64,000 bases of DNA from Streptococcus equinus (lineage in GTDB: Bacteria > Bacillota > Bacilli > Lactobacillales > Streptococcaceae): assembly GCF_900101445.1 (NCBI RefSeq), contig NZ_FNKE01000001.1, forward strand, positions 248,001 through 312,000, given 5' to 3'. The position numbers and the translations under genes are program-made. Within the stretch, counting starts at the first letter, position 1, and each line of letters starts with the position of its first letter. Shown in pieces: positions 25,046-33,039 of the stretch. The notes beneath the pieces are model-generated. The model was not told the DNA's origin. It saw nothing but the letters and a program-made list of their open reading frames with translations, and did no database searches.

Positions 25046-27835
25046 ATGAGTGATAGAACAAATGAAAAAACTGTTCAACTTGACCTTGAAACTTACGCAG
25101 CAAAGGACGTTTATCAAGCCGCTGCTACGCAACAATCTGGGCTCAGGCACGAACAAGTCAAGGAACGTCAAAAACAATATGGTCCTAATCGTCTAAAAGA
25201 GGCTGAAAAAGAACCAGTAATTGTGACTTTTATCAAGAATTTCACCAGTCTCATGGCGATTTTGCTTTGGGTTGGTGGTGCTGTGGCGATTTTGTCTCAC
25301 AGTGTTGAACTTGGTCTAGCCATTTGGTTTGTTAATATCGTTAATGGTGTCTTCAGTTTTGTTCAAGAGTATCGTGCTAGCCAAGCAACCGAAGCTTTGA
25401 AAAAGATGTTGCCTTCTTACGCGCGTGTCATCCGTGAGGGACAAGAAGAAAAAGTCTTAGCTGAAGAGCTGGTGCCTGGTGACCTTGTCTTAATCGAAGA
25501 AGGAGACCGAATTTCCGCAGATGGTCGTGTTATCTTTGCGACGGACTTGCAGGTTAACCAGTCTGCGTTAACGGGTGAATCAAATCCAGTTTATAAAACT
25601 AGTGAAGCTGATACAGACCCACAAAAAACAGCTCTTGAATACGACAATATGGTCTTTGCAGGAACGACCGTTTCCTCAGGCTCAGCCAAGATGATTGTCT
25701 CAGCAACAGGTATGGCTACCCAATTTGGACAAATTGCTCACCTAACCCAAAATATGGCTGACGACAAAAGTCCGCTTCAAAAAGAATTGGACCACTTGAC
25801 CAAACAAATTTCAGTCATTGCCATTACGGTTGGTGTTATTTTCTTCATCGCGGCGACTCTCTTTGTCCATGAACCTTTCGCCAAATCCTTTATTTTCGCT
25901 CTCGGGATGATTGTCGCTTTTATCCCTGAAGGCTTGCTTCCGACCGTTACCCTTTCTTTGGCAATGGCGGTGCAACGCATGGCAAAATCAAATGCCTTGG
26001 TTAAGAAATTATCATCCGTTGAAACCTTGGGAGCAACATCAGTCATCTGTTCGGATAAGACAGGGACATTGACCCAAAATGCCATGACGGTTAATCACCT
26101 CTGGCAAGTGTCTGCTCAATATGATGTGACTGGGCTTGGTTACGCTGCTGACGGAGATATCCGCAAAAGCAGTGGTAAGAAAGCTGCGCTTATCGAAAGT
26201 CAACCACTTGAACACCTCGTCCGCTTCGCTCACCTTTGTAGCAATGCACAAGTCTTGCCACCGAGTGAGGAAAATACTTCCTACACAGTTCTTGGTGACC
26301 CAACCGAAGCTTGTTTGAATGTTTTGGCTGAAAAAGCTGGCTTAACCCTTGAAAAAAACAAGTCTTGGGGACCACGCTTGAAAGAATTACCTTTTGATTC
26401 AGTGCGCAAGCGCATGACAACTGTTAACAAAGTAGACAGCTTAGTCGATGGCAGTTCTTTGGTGTCCATCACCAAAGGTGCTCCAAAAGAAATGGTAGAG
26501 CTCTGCCATTTTTACAAAGACCAAAACGGTATTCATGAAATGACAGCAGATGTTCAGGCGCGTATCTTAGCTGCCAATGATACTTTTGCTAAGGATGGCT
26601 TGCGGGTCTTGGCGCTTGCTTATCGGACTTTGGAAAGTGACCGTTTGACCCAAGAAGAACAATGGACGCAAGAAACTCTGGAACACAATATGGTATTTCT
26701 TGGCTTGATTGCCATGAGTGATCCTCCTCGGGAAGGTGTGCGTGAGGCGGTTGAAAAATGTCATCGCGCAAGTATTCGTATTATCATGGTGACGGGTGAC
26801 TACGGCTTAACAGCGCTCAGTATCGCTAAGAAAATCGGTATTGTCCGAGGTGATAATGCGCGTGTCGTGACTGGCTTAGAATTGGAAAAGATGTCTGATG
26901 AAGCCTTAAAAGAAGCGCTCAAGGGCGAAATTGTCTTTGCGCGTGTGGCACCTGAGCAAAAATATCGAGTCGTATCAGCTCTTCAAGAATTAGGTGAAGT
27001 CGTTGCTGTTACTGGTGATGGTGTCAATGATGCTCCCGCACTTAAAAAAGCCAATATCGGTGTTGCAATGGGACTCACGGGTACAGATGTCGCTAAGGAA
27101 TCGGCAGATATGATTTTGACGGATGACCATTTTGCATCCATCGTTAAAGCGGTTGAAGAAGGTCGTGCGGTTTACCATAATATCAAGAAATTCTTGACTT
27201 ATATCTTTAACTCAAATACTCCAGAAGCTGTACCGTCAGCATTCTTCCTCTTATCAAGAGGATTTGTCCCACTTCCTTTGACTGTTATGCAAATTCTAGC
27301 CGTCGATTTGGGAACTGATATGATTCCAGCGCTTGGCTTGGGAGTTGAACCGCCAGAACCAGGTGTCATGCAAGAACCCCCTCGTAAATTAACGGACCGT
27401 TTGCTGGATAAGAAATTGCTGATAAAAGCCTTTCTATGGTATGGTTTGATTGAATCAGCTCTTGCTATGGGTGCATTCTTCATCACTTATCTACTTCACA
27501 ATGGTAATTTAGCGGTGCTTGCAGGTTCAGGTCAATTGTACCAAGAAGCAACAACCATGACCTTGGGTGCTATTATCTTCTGTCAAATCGGTATGGTCAT
27601 GAACAGCCGAACTTCTGACCAATCCATTCGTAAGTTGCAATTATTTGGCAATCCATTGATTAATATCGGATTAATCGTTGAATTGATTATCTTTGTGATT
27701 TTGGTTTACGTGCCTATTTTCCATAATCTTTTCAACACCGCAAGTCTTGGCTTCTGGCACTGGGTTTACTTAGTGATGTGTCCATTTGTCATTGTTGGTC
27801 TTGAAGAGTGGCGAAAACGCTTGATGCGAAAATAG
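25046..27835 (+). CDS. Type II cation-transporting P-type ATPase
   Basis: A 929-residue P-type ATPase. Elements in order: TGES actuator motif in NQSALTGESN (about 175), PEGLLPT in membrane helix 4 (about 297), phosphorylation site CSDKTGTLT (about 335), nucleotide site KGAPKE (about 477), TGDGVNDAPAL hinge (about 667), then the four C-terminal membrane helices. Helix 4 PEGLLPTVTLSL is closer to the Na/K-ATPase style than to the Ca-pump style PEGLP; the ion is not certain (Ca, Na or Mn). I start at ATG 25046, with GAGGAA upstream; a GTG at 25013 is in frame. A TATAAT at 24995-25000 is the likely -10. Confidence 0.85.
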   Translation: MSDRTNEKTVQLDLETYAAKDVYQAAATQQSGLRHEQVKERQKQYGPNRLKEAEKEPVIVTFIKNFTSLMAILLWVGGAVAILSHSVELGLAIWFVNIVNGVFSFVQEYRASQATEALKKMLPSYARVIREGQEEKVLAEELVPGDLVLIEEGDRISADGRVIFATDLQVNQSALTGESNPVYKTSEADTDPQKTALEYDNMVFAGTTVSSGSAKMIVSATGMATQFGQIAHLTQNMADDKSPLQKELDHLTKQISVIAITVGVIFFIAATLFVHEPFAKSFIFALGMIVAFIPEGLLPTVTLSLAMAVQRMAKSNALVKKLSSVETLGATSVICSDKTGTLTQNAMTVNHLWQVSAQYDVTGLGYAADGDIRKSSGKKAALIESQPLEHLVRFAHLCSNAQVLPPSEENTSYTVLGDPTEACLNVLAEKAGLTLEKNKSWGPRLKELPFDSVRKRMTTVNKVDSLVDGSSLVSITKGAPKEMVELCHFYKDQNGIHEMTADVQARILAANDTFAKDGLRVLALAYRTLESDRLTQEEQWTQETLEHNMVFLGLIAMSDPPREGVREAVEKCHRASIRIIMVTGDYGLTALSIAKKIGIVRGDNARVVTGLELEKMSDEALKEALKGEIVFARVAPEQKYRVVSALQELGEVVAVTGDGVNDAPALKKANIGVAMGLTGTDVAKESADMILTDDHFASIVKAVEEGRAVYHNIKKFLTYIFNSNTPEAVPSAFFLLSRGFVPLPLTVMQILAVDLGTDMIPALGLGVEPPEPGVMQEPPRKLTDRLLDKKLLIKAFLWYGLIESALAMGAFFITYLLHNGNLAVLAGSGQLYQEATTMTLGAIIFCQIGMVMNSRTSDQSIRKLQLFGNPLINIGLIVELIIFVILVYVPIFHNLFNTASLGFWHWVYLVMCPFVIVGLEEWRKRLMRK

Positions 27836-27866
27836 AAGTGATTTGGTCTTGTCGTCTGGCTTTTCC

Positions 27867-27895
27867 TTGACACTCTTTGCAAATCTCTGTAAAAT
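27867..27895 (+). promoter_or_regulatory. Promoter of the DUF2974 gene
   Basis: Consensus TTGACA (27867-27872), 17-bp spacer, TAAAAT (27890-27895). GGGGAGA follows before the ATG at 27916. Confidence 0.8.
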
Positions 27896-27915
27896 TCAAG
27901 AGTTAGGGGAGAATT

Positions 27916-29097
27916 ATGGCAACAATTAATGATTATTTAGACTGTAATGGCAGTCGTACGTTTGACGAATTTGCATTTAACGAAGCTGATAGTTTGTGTT
28001 TAAATGAGCTCGGCTATTTTTGCTTTGAAGAGTTGGATGCGTCAATTGATTTTAAAAAGACAGTTAATCTGCATGAGGTCTTATTACCTTATATCACAGG
28101 AGAAAAAGCCTTTAGTCATAGTTTTTTAGTGACTGAAGAGCGCGTTAAGCTTTTGCAGAAAGTTGTGGCATCAAAACGTTTTGCCAATTTGAATTTGTCT
28201 GATTATGTCAATGACGTTGATGCAGAATACGAAAGACAGTTTTCAGCTATGGTCTTTACTTTACCTGAAATTAATCATCATCAGCTGGTTTTTCGCGGGA
28301 CAGATGATACCATGATTGGCTGGAAAGAAGATTTTAAACTGACTTATGTTCAAGAAATCCCTGCTCATCGTGCGGCTGTGGCTTATCTTGAAGCTTACCT
28401 TGAAAAATATGCTGGAAAGGTGACCGTTAGCGGACATTCAAAAGGTGGAAATTTAGCCCTTTATGCTGTGGCCCATGTTAATGACCTACTTCGTGAGCAA
28501 ATCGAAAAAGTTTATATGCTTGATGCGCCAGGGTTGCAAAAAAAAGGTCTTGAAAGTGATGGCTATAAGGCAATTCGTGAGCGCGTGACGGTGATTCGAC
28601 CAGAAGAGTCTATCGTTGGCATTATGCTTTACAACGACATTGAGCCGATTGTGGTTAAGAGCAATGCCTCAGGCATCATGCAGCATGCCCTTACGTCGTG
28701 GCAATTTAATGAAGAAACAGGCGAGCTAATCCTAGCTGAGCGTCAAACTGATTTAAGTCAAAATCTTGAGAAGACTTTCAAGCAATGGATGAATGAATTG
28801 TCTAGCCAAGAATTAAAAATACTTTTTGACACTCTCTTTGATACCTTGATGTCAAGCGGGATTCATAGCATCAATGACGTCACAATCGACCGAGAATTTG
28901 GTGCCAAATTAGCTACCAGCATCGCTTCATTTTATTCTATCGGAACAGAAAAGAAGCTCTTGCTAGCTAAATCGGCCAAATTATTCCTGCAAGCTTTTGT
29001 TGGGCACAGTCGTTTGGGAAACTTTAGCAGAGATAAGATAAATCTGCCGCTACCTGATTTCAATAGTCTTTTGTCACGTTTAGATAAGAAGAAATAA
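27916..29097 (+). CDS. DUF2974 (Mbeg1-like) alpha/beta-hydrolase
   Basis: A 393-residue cytoplasmic protein of the Mbeg1-like/DUF2974 family, related to class 3 lipases. The nucleophile elbow is GHSKGGN (about 173-179, Ser175), and HHQLVFRGTDD (about 115-125) fits the oxyanion-side strand of lipase 3 proteins. Candidates for the acid and His are further along (LDAPG near 207). Substrate is unknown; esterase or lipase activity is the usual guess. Own promoter and terminator. Confidence 0.85.
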   Translation: MATINDYLDCNGSRTFDEFAFNEADSLCLNELGYFCFEELDASIDFKKTVNLHEVLLPYITGEKAFSHSFLVTEERVKLLQKVVASKRFANLNLSDYVNDVDAEYERQFSAMVFTLPEINHHQLVFRGTDDTMIGWKEDFKLTYVQEIPAHRAAVAYLEAYLEKYAGKVTVSGHSKGGNLALYAVAHVNDLLREQIEKVYMLDAPGLQKKGLESDGYKAIRERVTVIRPEESIVGIMLYNDIEPIVVKSNASGIMQHALTSWQFNEETGELILAERQTDLSQNLEKTFKQWMNELSSQELKILFDTLFDTLMSSGIHSINDVTIDREFGAKLATSIASFYSIGTEKKLLLAKSAKLFLQAFVGHSRLGNFSRDKINLPLPDFNSLLSRLDKKK

Positions 29098-29101
29098 GAG
29101 T

Positions 29102-29130
29102 AAAAAACTTGGGTTTTCCCAAGTTTTTTT
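29102..29130 (+). terminator. Terminator of the DUF2974 gene
   Basis: AAAAAACTTGGG, TTTT loop, CCCAAGTTTTTTT; perfect pairing. Confidence 0.95.
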
Positions 29131-29141
29131 GTGCGATTTGC

Positions 29142-29172
29142 TTGACTTGGAGTTAACTCTAAGGTATATACT
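29142..29172 (+). promoter_or_regulatory. MerR-type promoter and operator
   Basis: TTGACT (29142-29147) and TATACT (29167-29172) are 19 bp apart, the over-long spacing at which MerR proteins act. The near-perfect palindrome CTTGGAGTTAACTCTAAG (29146-29163, one mismatch) fills the spacer. The half-site is the same style as operators of NmlR/AdhR-type MerR regulators that answer to aldehydes and electrophiles. Confidence 0.9.
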
Positions 29173-29200
29173 GTGTTAGAAAGATGAGAGGAGATGAGTT

Positions 29201-29593
29201 ATGAACATCAAAAAAGTCAGTGAGCAAACGGGCGTTTCAGCAGATACTATCCGCTATTATGAGCGTATTGGTTTGTTGCCTCGAGTGCGTCGGAATAAAT
29301 CTGGTATCAGGGATTTTTCTGAGCAAGACATTGCTGCTCTTGAGTTTATTCGTTGTTTTAGAAGTGCTGGCATGAGCGTGGAGTCTTTGATTGAATACAT
29401 GAGTTTGGTCGAAGAAGGTGAGGGCACGGAAAAAGCACGAATGAAAATTTTAGAAGAACAACGCGAAAAATTGATTTCCCGTATTGCTGAACTCCAAGCT
29501 GCCAAAGAACGACTAGATTATAAAATTGAAAATTATAAAAACATCATTTTGAAAAAAGAAGAAAGTCTTTTTGAAGATGACAAAAATGAGTAA
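29201..29593 (+). CDS. MerR-family regulator (NmlR/AdhR-like)
   Basis: A 130-residue protein: N-terminal winged helix (VSEQTGVSADTIRYYERIGLLPRV, residues 5-29), RNKSGIRDFSEQDI, then a long dimerisation coiled coil (about 75-125). No Cys is present anywhere, so a metal or thiol switch within the regulator is unlikely. Its operator lies in its own promoter and it heads an operon with an aldo/keto reductase, a carboxymuconolactone-decarboxylase-like protein and a cupin. It should activate the operon under aldehyde or electrophile stress. Confidence 0.9.
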   Translation: MNIKKVSEQTGVSADTIRYYERIGLLPRVRRNKSGIRDFSEQDIAALEFIRCFRSAGMSVESLIEYMSLVEEGEGTEKARMKILEEQREKLISRIAELQAAKERLDYKIENYKNIILKKEESLFEDDKNE

Positions 29594-29604
29594 AGGAGAA
29601 GTAA

Positions 29605-30450
29605 ATGGAATACAAAACTTTATCAAATGGCGTTAAAATGCCTATTTTAGGATTTGGTGTGTACCAAGTGCCAGACCTTGATGAATGTGAGCGTGTGGTT
29701 AGTGATGCGATTTCGGTTGGTTATCGCTCAATTGATACCGCTCAAGCTTATATGAACGAAGAAGCTGTCGGAAATGCTATCCGCAAGTCTGGCATTGCGC
29801 GTGAAGAGTTTTTCATCACAACTAAAATTTGGATTAGCAATTATGGCTATGAAAAAGCAAAAGCTTCTCTGGATGCTTCTTTAGCGAAACTTCAAACAGA
29901 TTACATTGATTTGGTACTTCTTCATCAACCGTTTGGTGATTATTATGGTGCTTATCGTGCCATGGAAGAATATTACAAAGCTGGTAAAATCAAAGCAATC
30001 GGTATTAGTAATTTTGCACCTGACCGTGTAGCAGATTTAGCTATTTTTGCTGATATCATTCCAATGGTTAATCAAGTTGAAACGCATGTTTTTAATCAAC
30101 AATTAAATGCTCGTAAAACAATGGATGAATATGGTGTTCAAATCGAATCTTGGGGACCATTTGCCGAAGGGCGAAATAATTTCTTTACCAATGAAACGCT
30201 TGTTACAATTGGACAAAAATATCAAAAATCAGCTGCTCAAGTTGCTCTTCGTTATCTTATTCAACGTGATGTGATTGTCATTCCTAAAACAGTTCATAAA
30301 AATCGTATGGCACAAAATTTTGATGTCTTTGACTTTGTTTTATCAGATGAAGATATGGCAGAAATCTTGAAACTCGATATGGGTGAAAGCCAATTTTTCT
30401 CGCATGCTGACCCTGAGACGGTTAAAATGATTAGTTCATTTAAGGTTTAA
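29605..30450 (+). CDS. Aldo/keto reductase
   Basis: A 281-residue TIM-barrel oxidoreductase. The tetrad is visible: Asp in YRSIDTAQAY (Tyr and Asp around residues 40-50), Lys in ITTKIW (about 75) and His in LVLLHQP (about 108); IPKTVHKNRM (about 233) binds NADPH. It reduces aldehydes and ketones using NADPH. It begins 11 bp after merR with GGAG, so it is the first target gene of that regulator. Confidence 0.93.
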   Translation: MEYKTLSNGVKMPILGFGVYQVPDLDECERVVSDAISVGYRSIDTAQAYMNEEAVGNAIRKSGIAREEFFITTKIWISNYGYEKAKASLDASLAKLQTDYIDLVLLHQPFGDYYGAYRAMEEYYKAGKIKAIGISNFAPDRVADLAIFADIIPMVNQVETHVFNQQLNARKTMDEYGVQIESWGPFAEGRNNFFTNETLVTIGQKYQKSAAQVALRYLIQRDVIVIPKTVHKNRMAQNFDVFDFVLSDEDMAEILKLDMGESQFFSHADPETVKMISSFKV

Positions 30451-30552
30451 AAGCTGCTTAAAAAGGCATATAGCATTATGGTATAAGTATTTGTTATGAA
30501 AAGTGAGAAGCGTACAATGGCAGTATAACTCTTATTTTAGAAAGGAAAAACA

Positions 30553-30876
30553 ATGGCAATTAAACAAACCGCAGGACGCGACCAACTAGGTGATTTTGCA
30601 CCAGATTTTGCGCATTTTAATGATGATATTTTATTTGGTGAAAATTGGAACAATAATGATATTGACCTTAAAACACGTTGTATCATCACAGTTGTAGCTC
30701 TTATGTCATCTGGTATCACCGATAGTTCTCTTGTTTATCATTTACAAAATGCTAAGAACAATGGTGTCAGCAAAGCTGAAATGGCTGCTGTTATCACACA
30801 CGTAGCTTTCTATGCAGGTTGGCCAAAGGCCTGGGCAGTCTTCAATCTCGCAAAAGAAGTTTGGAACGAAGATTAA
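30553..30876 (+). CDS. Carboxymuconolactone decarboxylase family protein
   Basis: A 107-residue all-helical protein of the CMD/AhpD-like family (LKTRCIITVVALMSSGITDSS at about 38-58, and VSKAEMAAVITHVAFYAGWPKAW at about 75-97). The CxxC of active AhpD peroxidases is not present; the only Cys is in TRCII. In this operon, next to a cupin, it is probably a small-molecule enzyme or redox partner. A 102-bp gap precedes it, with no clear terminator. Confidence 0.9.
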   Translation: MAIKQTAGRDQLGDFAPDFAHFNDDILFGENWNNNDIDLKTRCIITVVALMSSGITDSSLVYHLQNAKNNGVSKAEMAAVITHVAFYAGWPKAWAVFNLAKEVWNED

Positions 30877-30891
30877 GTGAGGGAGAAATCG

Positions 30892-31317
30892 ATGACTGAT
30901 AAAGAACTTTTTGATAAAGAAAATGTCTTTGGAAAAGGACAAGCAAACGACGCTTACGCACAATATTTTGATGGCAATTCATTTCTCAATCCCTTGGTTG
31001 ATGCGGATTCGCCACTTCATTTAGCAAATGTAACCTTTGAGCCGGGTTGTAGAAATCATTGGCATATTCACAAGGCTGACAAAGGCGGCGGTCAAATTCT
31101 GATTTGTACCGCAGGTCAAGGTTGGTACCAAGAAGAAGGTAAGAAAGCCATTAGTCTTGAACCAGGAAAAGTTATCGTGATTCCAGCCAATACAAAACAC
31201 TGGCACGGTGCTAAGAAAGATTCATGGTTTAGTCATATTTCGCTAGAAGTCCCAGGTGAAAATACCTCAAATATTTGGCTAGAAGCTGTAAGCGAAGAAG
31301 ATTATAACAACCTATAA
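30892..31317 (+). CDS. Cupin-domain protein
   Basis: A 141-residue single-domain cupin. Motif 1 is HWHIHKADKGGGQILICTAG (His, His and a later acid as metal ligands) and motif 2 PGKVIVIPANTKHWHGA (His). CMD and cupin proteins are often side by side in this kind of operon. I chose ATG 30892, preceded by GGGAGAAA, rather than the earlier in-frame GTG at 30877 that overlaps the ribosome site. It ends the merR operon. Confidence 0.9.
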   Translation: MTDKELFDKENVFGKGQANDAYAQYFDGNSFLNPLVDADSPLHLANVTFEPGCRNHWHIHKADKGGGQILICTAGQGWYQEEGKKAISLEPGKVIVIPANTKHWHGAKKDSWFSHISLEVPGENTSNIWLEAVSEEDYNNL

Positions 31318-31368
31318 AATCTAATTAACCTTTTATTCATAAAAAAGCCAAACTATCCATCCAATAAT

Positions 31369-31397
31369 AACGTCCAAGAAACAGCTTGGGCGTTTTT
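31369..31397 (+). terminator. Terminator of the merR operon
   Basis: AACGTCCAAG (31369-31378), AAACA loop region, CTTGGGCGTT (31384-31393), T-run; ten pairs with one wobble. Confidence 0.9.
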
Positions 31398-31411
31398 TGA
31401 TACTTCTTATC

Positions 31412-31440
31412 GTGACAATTTCTTTTGACCATGTTAAACT
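31412..31440 (+). promoter_or_regulatory. Promoter giving a leaderless transcript
   Basis: GTGACA (31412-31417), 17-bp spacer, extended -10 TGTTAAACT (31432-31440). The ATG at 31448 is seven bases after the -10, so the transcript should begin at the start codon. Confidence 0.55.
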
Positions 31441-31447
31441 AGAAATC

Positions 31448-32305
31448 ATGATGCAAATGAAACACACGAGATTGGTGCAGGCTGGTAAATTTTTAAAACT
31501 CTTTAAAAAAGATACTCAATACGTCACACCGATTTTTAGAATAGACCAGAAACGAAAAAATTTACAATTTGTCATTGTCTTCAAGCTAGAAGATGATGAT
31601 TTATATGTCCTTAATCGCTCTGAAAAAGGCTATAGCAAGGATTTAAAACGTATCAAGGTGTTTACAACAAAGTCGCTTTATAAGGCAATGATGTCTGTCC
31701 CGATTAAGGCGCGTGAGACGATTCAGATTTTGCAGGTGCCAAGCGATAAAAAGTTGCTGAAGGATTACGTGACGTATTACGATAAGGCAAGCATTGATTG
31801 GTTGACCTTTGGCAAGAAAGCTAATCTAGAGGATGTTTATAATCCCTTTCGTGATGCACATTCGGCGCTTTTTTACTCAGATGATTCTGACAATGCCATC
31901 TCTTACGATGATTATCAGGGGATTCAGGACTTTCATCCTTTTTCTCTTTTAGATAATCAAGCTGTTGCTACCCCATGTTCTTATCAAGACCCGATAAGAA
32001 AGAAAAAAGTTGCTCTTCAATTGATGGGTTGGTATTATCACGGACAGCAGCTCAAAATCAGCTGGAAACCAGACAATCAGGCAAAGGCGCGTTGGCGTTC
32101 CTCAGTTGTTGCCATTGACCGAAAGACTGGACGTTATTTCTTCCAAGGAAATATCTACCGCGAAAAAGGCACTGACCCTGTTTTTCTTGAAAATCTTACT
32201 TTTGATAGTCATTTTGAAAATAGCAGAGCAGCAAAAGCAGAATATGAAAGATTTGTTCAAGAGATAAAGGAACAAGAGCGCGTGGCTTTACTGAAGCTGC
32301 GCTGA
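31448..32305 (+). CDS. Hypothetical protein (not recognised)
   Basis: A 285-residue soluble protein, basic in its first half (KFLKLFKKDTQY) and with no membrane segment or signal peptide. I recognise no motif. Beta-strand-rich stretches such as NLQFVIVFKLEDDDLYVLNRS and a C-terminal charged helix (AAKAEYERFVQEIKEQERVALL) can be seen. The start is set by the promoter position (see preceding entry); in-frame upstream codons overlap the terminator. Own promoter and terminator, so it is a single-gene unit. Confidence 0.7.
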   Translation: MMQMKHTRLVQAGKFLKLFKKDTQYVTPIFRIDQKRKNLQFVIVFKLEDDDLYVLNRSEKGYSKDLKRIKVFTTKSLYKAMMSVPIKARETIQILQVPSDKKLLKDYVTYYDKASIDWLTFGKKANLEDVYNPFRDAHSALFYSDDSDNAISYDDYQGIQDFHPFSLLDNQAVATPCSYQDPIRKKKVALQLMGWYYHGQQLKISWKPDNQAKARWRSSVVAIDRKTGRYFFQGNIYREKGTDPVFLENLTFDSHFENSRAAKAEYERFVQEIKEQERVALLKLR

Positions 32306-32310
32306 CAATT

Positions 32311-32335
32311 AAAGAGGATTTTGAGTCCTCTTTTT
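32311..32335 (+). terminator. Terminator of the hypothetical gene
   Basis: AAAGAGGA (32311-32318), 7-nt loop, TCCTCTTT (32326-32333), T-run. Confidence 0.88.
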
Positions 32336-32367
32336 ATTTGTGCTATAATATTTTCTGACTGAAAACA

Positions 32368-32886
32368 ATGTTAGAAAGTATGAAAATGACAGATATTGAT
32401 ATTGAACGCTATCACGAATTAGCGCAACAAAAACAAAAAGAACACCGTAAATTTTTGGCAACCCTTAAGAAAAAAGCACCTAAAAACCTTGATAAAATCA
32501 CTCAAGAAATTCACACTGAAGTTTTCAATGAGATTGATTGCACCAAATGTGCTAATTGCTGTAAGAGCTTGGGACCGCTTTTTACCGAGGCTGACATCAC
32601 GCGAATCTCAAAAGTCTTTCGCATGAAACTTGGCGTTTTTGAAGACATGTATTTGCGCGTGGATGAAGACGGCGATAAGGTTTTCCAATCAATGCCTTGT
32701 CCATTTTTAGGCGATGACAACCTTTGTACCATTTACGACGTTCGTCCAAAAGCCTGCCGTGAATTTCCTCACACAGACCGCAAAAAAATCTACCAAATCA
32801 ATAACCTAACCATCAAAAATACCCTTTTCTGCCCCGCAGCCTATCTCTTTGTCGAAAAACTCAAAGAACGATTGGAAGGGAAATAA
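32368..32886 (+). CDS. YkgJ-family cysteine-cluster protein
   Basis: A 172-residue protein with the zinc or iron-sulfur chelating pattern of the UPF0153/YkgJ family: CTKCANCC (about 52-59), CPFLGDDNLCTIYDVRPKAC (about 111-130), REFP and a last Cys in FCPAA (about 154). Function is not established in the family. An extended -10 TGCTATAAT (32341-32349) leaves a leader of roughly a dozen bases without ribosome site; alternative starts at 32380 and 32386 are in frame. Confidence 0.85.
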   Translation: MLESMKMTDIDIERYHELAQQKQKEHRKFLATLKKKAPKNLDKITQEIHTEVFNEIDCTKCANCCKSLGPLFTEADITRISKVFRMKLGVFEDMYLRVDEDGDKVFQSMPCPFLGDDNLCTIYDVRPKACREFPHTDRKKIYQINNLTIKNTLFCPAAYLFVEKLKERLEGK

Positions 32887-32894
32887 AGATTTAG

Positions 32895-32921
32895 AAAGCA
32901 TCTCATTTTGAGGTGCTTTTT
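32895..32921 (+). terminator. Terminator of the YkgJ-family gene
   Basis: AAAGCATCTCA (32895-32905), TTT loop, TGAGGTGCTTT (32909-32919), T-run. Confidence 0.9.
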
Positions 32922-33039
32922 TCTCTATCCCTTGCTGCGTCTGCGTTTTCATGAAAGCGGTAAAATTTGCAATCAAATTAATGTACTTTACCTGAAAATC
33001 ATAGTAAGCTTACAGTATTCGAAATAGAGGAGGGCATTT

